Shown: positions 35,520 through 43,030 of the stretch, in pieces
How positions within the stretch are numbered: the stretch's first letter is position 1
How the letters are laid out: each line of letters starts with the position of its first letter
NCBI GenBank assembly: GCA_003344405.1
Contig: NOWV01000346.1
Coordinates: 1-43,030 of the forward strand
DNA length: 43,030 nucleotides
Reading direction: 5' to 3'
From: Trichoplax sp. H2
Taxonomy: Eukaryota > Placozoa > Uniplacotomia > Trichoplacea
The notes under the pieces: generated by a model
Databases searched by the model: none
Told to the model about the DNA's origin: nothing
The model's input: the letters and a program-made list of their open reading frames with translations, nothing else
Position numbers and translations under genes: made by a program

Positions 35520-38400
35520 TGAATTTACGCCGATCTTGAGGCCTACGTGAATATTGTTTCCCTCATTGATCCCACGGCTTCCAGCTGAAGTATAAATTAG
35601 CTATATTGATCATAACATGTTCACGAGTATTGAGTTCTGGGTGGAATAAAAAATGTATAGCTTTTGAGTAAACATGCAAAGCAAAATAGTCAAGGCAAAG
35701 ATGACAATACTAAATAATAATATCGGCACTTGAATGGGCCGCACCGTGCCAAGATACCACGGAACCATGGTTAATAAAGTCATGAGAATCATGAAAGAAG
35801 TAAAGTTTATGTTTTCCGCTTCACAATAGTTATCTGGCAACTTTCTTGCCTTAACTGCTCAATAAGCGTTAGAAATACAAAGTACAGAGAAATAATCAAT
35901 TGTAATTGCAGATTCAACGAGAGTATTCGACCGATATTGTTGATAAACTATGTTTTTTGGTATAAAATAGCGATGAACTTTAATAAAATCGTAATAATTA
36001 GCGATAAAACATATCGCTATTTGTATCAAAGTTAGAAATATTGCCACGAGAATGAACCCATGATGGCCAAGATACGCTCTCGCTTCGAAAGATTTTACGA
36101 AATCTGCCTCAAAAACATTAGAAAACCTATTGGTTTAAACAAAGATGATCGTCATAACATAAGTAATCGATGTACAAAATCAGATATAACCTATCGAGCA
36201 ATTTAATAATTGTAACTGGTGCAGCAAATGGAACTGCCACCGATATACACATGAGAATGCCTAGTAGAAACATTTGCGACAATATAAAATTGGAAGCTTT
36301 GACAATTGCTGTATGATAATAATGAATAATCACGATCCAAGTCAAGACGGTATGATAGTAGTTAGGATAAGATACGTGAACAAGATTATAACATTATTTT
36401 TGTACTGCGTTGGCAAACTTACTAATGGACAAGCATGACAAGTTGGTGACTGATTGATTGTTGCCAGCTCCAAGAGGACAAGCAATATATTTCCAACAAC
36501 ATGTCCGAATTGCAATGAATTGATAATAGCTACCAGGTTGGCAAGTTGATGAATGTGGACCAGAAATCTGACTTAAATTAGAATAGGATCCCAATTCAAT
36601 GTCAGTATCATCGTTAACCTGTAATAAGGGGAAATTTTGACTCTTCCATGTACCAACATAGACAATGTAATATATATTGGCCTGCCCACTCTGAGATTTT
36701 AAGGTAACGAGGATGTAAGTAATATAACGAGGATTTCCTTTCTTATTAAATGGAAATAAAGGTGTTGATTTGCCTTCAAAGGATATCCGATACAAATTTC
36801 CTTTGACTTGTTTTCTAAACGATGGATTATTGATTATTTAATGTTGACAAGGACTGTTATTGCATTTTAGTGTCTTATGGATTGTATGTATTAGTACTTT
36901 TACAGTATCCTGAACGTGAGATACGCCAAAAGAATGTTGATAGGTATTGTTTTATGATATACAGATTAACCCTGCTAGTAGATCTCTATTGGTAAAAAAT
37001 AACTGGTTATTTAAGTTGCCTATTTTAATTATTGTGTTACCAGTTAATTATTTCCGTTAGGGTATGATCAGAAGCTGAAATGTTAACGACTTTGGTTTGA
37101 CATTTTTTTAATTTTAGACAAGGCATGCTACTGTTCATCATTACCGTAAATAAAAAAGATATTTATTCATATTTTTCCTAAAGTAGAGTTGTGATAAGTT
37201 AAGTCGTTAATGGATTTCTATTAATGAATGTGTGATAAAGATTGTCACACTTGATTAGTGATTTGTTTAGTAACAAGTCTAGTTGATTTGTTTATTGGAG
37301 TAAGAGTAGTAAACACTCAATATTAAATTACATATATTTATTCTATACTGACTATCATAAATATATATTATACAAAATCAAGTATATTGTAAATAGAATT
37401 ATGCCGATGGAAACTGGCACAGGTATATAAGAGCGTACCTTTAATCATAGAAGCAGTTCTGATATTACATTGCCTAGTAGTATATTCTATCGTTCGAATA
37501 AAGAGGATTTATGAAGTTATCTGGATATACTCATTGCTGAATAAGGTCGTATACTGAGCTGGTCGAGTTAGTGAAGCTTATTAGCAACGGTATATTACGG
37601 TAGAGCGGTTACGCTAGGAATAAAATTAGTTACTTTTACTACAAACGACGTTGTGACATGGCATTACTTATTTTCTCCTTTACTCGTGAAATAATTTCTG
37701 AAAAGTGAGTCTGTATTCCTTGTTTTAAAATGATTGACAATTTGCTAATGAATATCATCACTATCAGTAATATGTGACAGTAGGTTAAGTAAATTCCAGT
37801 TAATATTGACTAAAATTGACGCTATCATTTGGGGTAATGAAATACAAAGGTAATAATTCGAAAAATTGTTGAAAATATTTGCTTTCTCAAGTAATTATCA
37901 CCCTTGGCACTGTAACTAATTTGCGCTGTATCGGCAACTTTCGAAGTTTCTTGAATATCAAAGTTTCTACGGGAATTTTGAGTCCCAATAATACCTGCTA
38001 ATTGGTTACTAATGTCAAGTTCTGTAACTGCAGCAGTAGTAGAGGATATCATATAGTCTGAGCAAGCTAAGAAAGAGCATCGATTACTAGCATTTTCTAG
38101 ATAGGACTTATTTTTGTAAACTGAAACAATAAATCCAACGCTTCGCTAATAGCGATATGGCTATCATTATATCCATTACGTATGCTATAACCTAGCGTAA
38201 TATTAAGCAGTAAATTTGGATTATTATTAATTTCTTTAATGGCAAATATCATTCCATGCACGTTAATGAAATGTTGCTAGTCAATGATATTGTATCGCTG
38301 TATTTTCTGATCACAACTTTTATGGATTGGAAATATTCCACTAAGAACTATTTGACTATCTTTTAAACGCCGCGTAATATTGAACTATTTCCAACCTTAC
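35520..38400 (-). pseudogene. Class C GPCR pseudogene, with an LTR-like repeat inside the ligand domain
   Basis: Receptor pieces occur in order but in changing frames. N-terminal ligand domain pieces are at 38400-38100, including NITLGYSIRNGYND and a TAG where relatives have the Trp of NIDWEQ. The frame 38052-37825 has LAGIIGTQNSRRN and AQISYSAKG. Lobe remnants follow at 37160-36850, then the CRD frame 36795-36394 (CQPGSYY, CCWKY with one Cys lost). 7TM pieces are at 36345-36127, 36047-35859 and 35840-35610 (PDNYCEAENINF, TQKLYIF), with a frameshifted tail to about 35520. Several independent stops and frameshifts make it non-functional. An LTR-like insertion splits the ligand domain at 37190-37663. 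The closest relatives are the 1-3846 and 42 kb copies. Confidence 0.93.
37190..37663 (+). repeat. LTR-like repeat, copy 2, inside the receptor pseudogene
   Basis: The stretch starts tgtgataagttaagtcgttaatgga and ends acgttgtgacatggca. A TATATAAG box is at about 37424 and AATAAAG at about 37498. It interrupts the ligand-domain remnant: receptor-like sequence stops near 37170 and resumes near 37680, so the true insertion may be slightly longer than listed. It shares ends and internal motifs with copy 1, 2 kb away. No internal genes remain. Confidence 0.5.
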
Positions 38401-39219
38401 AGTATCTAGTTGCACAAGGAAAGATTTGGCCTCTCTGTATTTCAGTCAATTTAACTAATCTCTTATTTTAGCTTCCTATACTATTCCTTAATCCAATGCA
38501 TATTTAATACGGTCTTGCAAGTGCAAGACACCAAGCTACATATGATTGTCTTCCCTCTCTTTGGCCAATCATATACCATCTATTGAGATGTGCCAGTGCC
38601 TCTTTAAGACGCCATGCAGTCCCACTTAACCGTACAACTAACAGCCCTAGTATTATCCACTAACAATCCGCTAGGCCTATAACACCTGATAGAGCGCCAT
38701 TAACACCTCAAACATACTGTCCTATTTACTCGAGGCTAAGCGTACTCTAGTTTTCCTACAAACCGGTTTTTATTGCATTTGTTGAAAAGATTAAAGAGAG
38801 AGCCAGTATAAGGGTTAAAACAGTAGATGTACCGTTACTAATGCCAACTGTAAAATGATAACTGAATATCACCTATGCTGTCATTATTAATGCTAAGCGT
38901 AGGTATTATTATTATATGCAAAAATTCTATAATATAGCTACGGTACAATAGTTTTAACGAAACGGTTAAGTATAACGATCAAAAAGATAAAGGTCTTCTT
39001 GATCTTTTGTGTATACGAATTGATAATAGAAACGTTAAGAAATCAGAAATCGAATGATAAGGGATTTTCTTCCGGCTTTGTCCTGCAAATTTGGATCTCG
39101 AGTCAACTAATATTAAAATGACGCAATCTAAGGTATTACAATTCCACAACAGCTATCGTTCTTTCAAAAGCTGTTAACTTTAACTATCAAATATTAAATA
39201 TTTTATCTTATCAATACAG
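38401..39219. other. Stretch without genes; contains a C-rich island
   Basis: No open frame of note. About 38490-38770 is visibly richer in C on the plus strand than the surroundings; by hand count 17 and 19 of 60 bases in the two blocks 38581-38640 and 38641-38700. I see no RNA fold or protein match. The rest is ordinary AT-rich DNA. Confidence 0.4.
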
Positions 39220-42200
39220 AAAAAATTAAGTAAATCGGTCCTCCATTAATCATACAATGTTAGATAAAAATACTAAACGACATATTATTTTCTAATTGAA
39301 TGCATTCATTGCTGCCAAGATTTACAATAATTCTTAACGATAACTTCTTCAAACTCTTTTTTGGATAGGGTGGGGGATTATCTATAATTACATCATATCA
39401 TATTTATTAATAAAGTATAGAATAGCATTTCGATGGAATAGTAAAGCATAGCGATATAGAGTAATAGATGAAAAAAGGACATCGATGAATTCAAAGCGTG
39501 AACATAGTGAATTAAGTTGTCTACGTACGACTTGTCTGACATCTAACAGAACAATTTCGCTCTTTGCTAGAGTTGCAAGACCAATTCAAAAATGCACTGA
39601 ATAATCCTTTTCTCCTATTTTGTCATCAAATGAGGGATGAATATAGATCTTAATGTAGTAGGATCTGTACAGTGCAATGTAATAAAATGAGCGTAAGATT
39701 TTAAAGGAAATTTCTATTCAGTAGCAACAAAGACTTTGATAGAGTTAGCTACAATTACTTGTCTTGCCAAGTTACTATTCCATCGTATATTACATCGTGT
39801 AAATCAATAAATTTGTAATAAAATCATCTCATAACTATTCGTTCTAATCGAGCTTGGACAAAGTAATTGCCTCAGGTAGAAAGAATTTAAATATAGAGGC
39901 ATTTATTACAATATTTAATAATAATGGAGCAATAATTTATGATAACGAGAATCTAATTTAAAGTATCCTGAGCTCAAAGAAGTCTATTCTACTCTACGCT
40001 CATCTCAGTAGTTTACTCTTTCTTTAAATCAATTAAATTACTGTTGCTAGGGAGTGTTTGACCTTAACGATTACTCTAAGAGTATAACGAGTGAAAATAT
40101 CCTCTTTTTATTAGTGGTATATCTCCATAATGATGTTGCTAGTTGCTAGCCATAGCACCTTGCAGTTATATCGCTTAACACCTGCTAATTTATTAAGATT
40201 AACATATATTCATAGCAGCTGTCCAATTAAAAATATTTATCATGGTAAACATATACTGGTTCGTTGTTAAAGTCGATTAAATTCCTATCTTGATTAGTTA
40301 TTTTATAGTTAACACTATGTATTGCTTTGTGATAATATCTCATAAAGATTCATTTTAGTCTAAATTAATTCTCTTAAAAAATTTTCTTTGGCAAGTAGAA
40401 ATTAAAAATTAGGCTTATTGTATAGCGCAGTCCTTGTTGTAAGAATAGTACGCATAGATTATTAGAGCACAAATCGAATTTAGAGAACCTTAAGCTTGAA
40501 AGTTTCCTTTAATCTATTTTCGACATATTAACAGAAGATTTACAGAAGATATTTTCTTACATAGGTTATCTTTTTATTTTACAGTACGAATCAATCTGCT
40601 TAATACAATGTCTAACCCTGTAAAGTAGTTGGCATCTTCCCTATTACAGTACATTCAGTCACATCGGTCTATTTACCGCGCTAGCTAACTAACTAATATC
40701 AATAATGGAAAATTTCTATTATTAACATAACGATAATTAGTCATAACGCCACTCTCTGTAGTATACATTAAAATAAACTTAAAATGTGATTATTAATTAG
40801 TTTTAAACTATTCAAGCACAAATTGTTATGTATTATTAATAACAACAAAGATTCAATTAAACTATTTCTACATTTTTCTAAATGTTAAGATGACAATCAT
40901 TTTCCTTGTACACCTTTCGTCATCACGGAATGTATTTGTAAAGACATTATCAATAACTCTTAATCACTCGATCCCTCATATTTTGTTTTCATACTACAAG
41001 TATTCGTTGCCTATTACTATTACAGATTAAGTATAGAAATTAGATTTCATGTACGCAGTCTTTATAGTTCTTTACTTTTCTAGTCTATAATGCAATTCCT
41101 ACTTTCTACAAGATAGAGCTCCACTCCAATTCTCGTATACGGTGTAAACTGTAAAATGATAAAACTTTACGCTAATAAGCTACTAGATCGCTAGATTTTT
41201 GAATCACTCGAGCTTTTATTCAGCTGATTTCTTAAGTGATATAATTATAAAATTGACTTATTACGTTTACATTAGTCGGTTTATGACAATTATAATCAAG
41301 ATATTACGATGTGATACATTTCTAAACACGATGTAACACTGAAATTGCTGGTTTGATTCAATCAACCAGAAACAATTAGCTAATTTTATGGGAGAAGAAA
41401 TAAAATCAAATGCTCAAAATTTAAACCGTGAGTAAATGAGTTATTCAATATCTGGATAGAATTGCGACAAAACATATCAGAAAAAGATTTCAAAAATGAC
41501 TTAGCCTATTAGCTTATTAACCGCTTTAACTTTGACTTGCGCTGAAATACTCACTACCGTAGAAAGAGCTAATTACAAACATTGACACAAGTTGAACTAA
41601 AGTGGCCTTTCATCCATCCTAGTTAAGTTTCCATTTAAATATTCTGATTCTTAGATGCCTAACATAATCCAAAAAAACTCATAATCGAATCGATTTAAAA
41701 TTACATTTGAATAACTACAATAATTTGTATCATGGAAAGTAAAGGACCAAAATAGTTATTCGACGATTAGTACAACCAGAAAATTATTCTTGGATCTTAA
41801 AATATATAATTTTAGCACTCTTAAGCTAATTAACAATAATTAATTACATAATATGCTTCAGAATTAATGTAGCTATTTGGGTCAGAAATGTAGCTATTGC
41901 CACATGTAATGATGTTACAGCCATTTATTAGACAATTCATGAAAGAGATGCAGTATGGTAACCAATGTGCAATAGATGCAATTGTTCTTACTCAAGTTTA
42001 TAGTTGCAATTACTCATTATATATAAGCAGCGTTCATTAATAACTCTTGCAGCTGTAAATTTTGTAATCAAGATGAATAGATTTGGTTTATTCTTTCTTT
42101 ACTTATTCCCGATGTCATTTCCAAAACTTCCGACTGATGTGGGGAAATTCCAGACGTTGTACGTCCTACATGTACCAATTTTTGTCTACTCTTGGTAAGG

Positions 42201-42319
42201 GTTCCAGCTTGATTAAAGGAATAATTTGCTATATCCGCTATAATATTTTCACGAGTATTCTGTTCTGGATGGAGTAAAATTATATACAACTTTGGACTAA
42301 ACATACAAAGCAAAATAGC
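39220..42319. repeat. Segmental duplication, copy B (receptor C-terminal end plus downstream flank)
   Basis: Partner of 5235-7745, same orientation. Copy B carries extra sequence relative to copy A around 39560-39950 and 40020-40260, and lacks two of the three 65-bp units seen in copy A. From 42208 to 42319 the two copies are identical, and beyond that copy A is lost in the gap. Confidence 0.85.
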
Positions 42320-43030
42320 TAAGGCTAACGTGATTATACCAAATGATGATATTGCTGCCTGAATAGGCCCCGCTGTTCCGAAATAAGACGGAACCATAGT
42401 TAGCAAAGACATAAGTATGATTAAAGAAGTAAAATTAATATATTTTGCTTCACAAAAATTTTCTGGTAATTTACGTGTTTTAAATGCCCAATAAACACAG
42501 CAAATACAAAGAACAGAAAAATAGCCAACCGCGATTGCATATCCAATGCGAGTATTAGATCGACATTGCAAATAAACTATATCTTCAGATATTACAAGTC
42601 GATTAACTTGAATAGGATCGAAATAATTGGCGATAAAACAGATTGCTATTTGTATTACGGTCAGAAAGACGACTAATATAGCGGGTCCTTGATAGCTAAG
42701 ATATACTCTTGTCTTAAAGGACTTCACAAAACCTGACTCGAATACTCTAGAAACTCGATTAGTTTTAACAAAAATGATGGACACAATAAATACGACGGAT
42801 GTACAAAACCAGATAAAACCGACGGAGCAATTAAGCATTGAAACTGGAGCAGCAAAAGAAACTGCAGTAGACATACACATCAGAATACCAAGCAGAAACA
42901 TTTGTGACAACATAAAATCAGAAGCTTTAACTACTGCTGTATGACGATATAGAATAATTACAATCCAAGTAAATACTGTACAAACAGCGCCTAGACTAAG
43001 ATAAATTAACATGATTACATTCTGTATACT
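42068..43030 (-). CDS. Class C GPCR 7TM domain and tail (partial, continues off right edge)
   Basis: An uninterrupted frame runs from the window edge (SIQNVIML at 43030) to the stop at 42070-42068: 320 codons. It holds seven membrane segments with VVKASDFMLSQMFLLGILMC (TM2), FKTRKLPENFCEAKYINFTS before TM6, and SPKLYIILLHPEQN after TM7. A tail of about 55 residues ends INQIYSS. The ectodomain would lie to the right. The part from 42321 is identical to 1-710. The tail is about 90% like the 7509 copy over its first half and diverges after NYSFNQ. It is intact as far as seen; completeness of the whole gene cannot be judged. Confidence 0.9.
   Translation of the reverse strand, partial: SIQNVIMLIYLSLGAVCTVFTWIVIILYRHTAVVKASDFMLSQMFLLGILMCMSTAVSFAAPVSMLNCSVGFIWFCTSVVFIVSIIFVKTNRVSRVFESGFVKSFKTRVYLSYQGPAILVVFLTVIQIAICFIANYFDPIQVNRLVISEDIVYLQCRSNTRIGYAIAVGYFSVLCICCVYWAFKTRKLPENFCEAKYINFTSLIILMSLLTMVPSYFGTAGPIQAAISSFGIITLALAILLCMFSPKLYIILLHPEQNTRENIIADIANYSFNQAGTLTKSRQKLVHVGRTTSGISPHQSEVLEMTSGISKERINQIYSS
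42321..43030. repeat. 710-bp block identical to the window's left end (copy B)
   Basis: This is a base-for-base match to 1-710. The block ends at gtatact, the same 7-mer that flanks the retroelement insertion at 704-710, so the scaffold stops exactly where an inserted and an uninserted copy would begin to differ. Confidence 0.95.

Overview
The window is animal nuclear DNA. It is AT-rich, with two intron-dense housekeeping genes (introns mostly 70-350 bp, GT-AG) set among class C (metabotropic-glutamate-like) GPCR genes that are intronless and all on the minus strand. A large class C GPCR family beside compact introns fits a placozoan (Trichoplax/Hoilungia type). That is inference; another early-branching animal is possible.

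Layout: 1-3846 is a wrecked receptor locus on the minus strand. Its ectodomain (3846-2044) carries a stop codon and a frameshift. An LTR-retrotransposon fragment (2043-711) then interrupts the gene exactly before the first transmembrane helix. The element's gag frame runs without a stop into the receptor 7TM domain and off the left edge. Positions 5235-7745 hold the end of another receptor copy plus its downstream flank, cut by a 20-N gap. Positions 10099-13180 hold a complete 14-exon mitochondrial glutamyl-tRNA synthetase gene (EARS2, minus), with a decayed copy of one exon at 8.6 kb. Positions 13.2-15.4 kb hold uncertain small frames and a 34/40-bp hairpin minisatellite. Positions 15422-19887 hold a complete 17-exon ALG9 mannosyltransferase gene (plus). 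Two intact single-exon receptors follow at 21100-23898 and 27726-30596 (minus). A receptor pseudogene at about 35.5-38.4 kb contains an LTR-like repeat, and a relative of that repeat lies at 34.6-35.2 kb. From about 39.2 kb to the right edge is a paralogous duplicate of the 5.2-7.7 kb segment, followed by an intact receptor 7TM domain that runs off the window.

The first 710 bp and the last 710 bp are identical. That block begins exactly where the 20-N gap interrupts the 7.7 kb copy and ends exactly at the retroelement insertion point. It is therefore a recent repeat that the assembler could not resolve, and everything touching it, including the gag-GPCR fusion, needs long-read confirmation.

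Functionally, the receptors are plasma-membrane sensors with Venus-flytrap, cysteine-rich and 7TM domains. EARS2 charges mitochondrial tRNA(Glu), and ALG9 works in ER N-glycan assembly. I see no sign that these three functions are coupled; the housekeeping genes appear simply embedded in an expanding receptor array.
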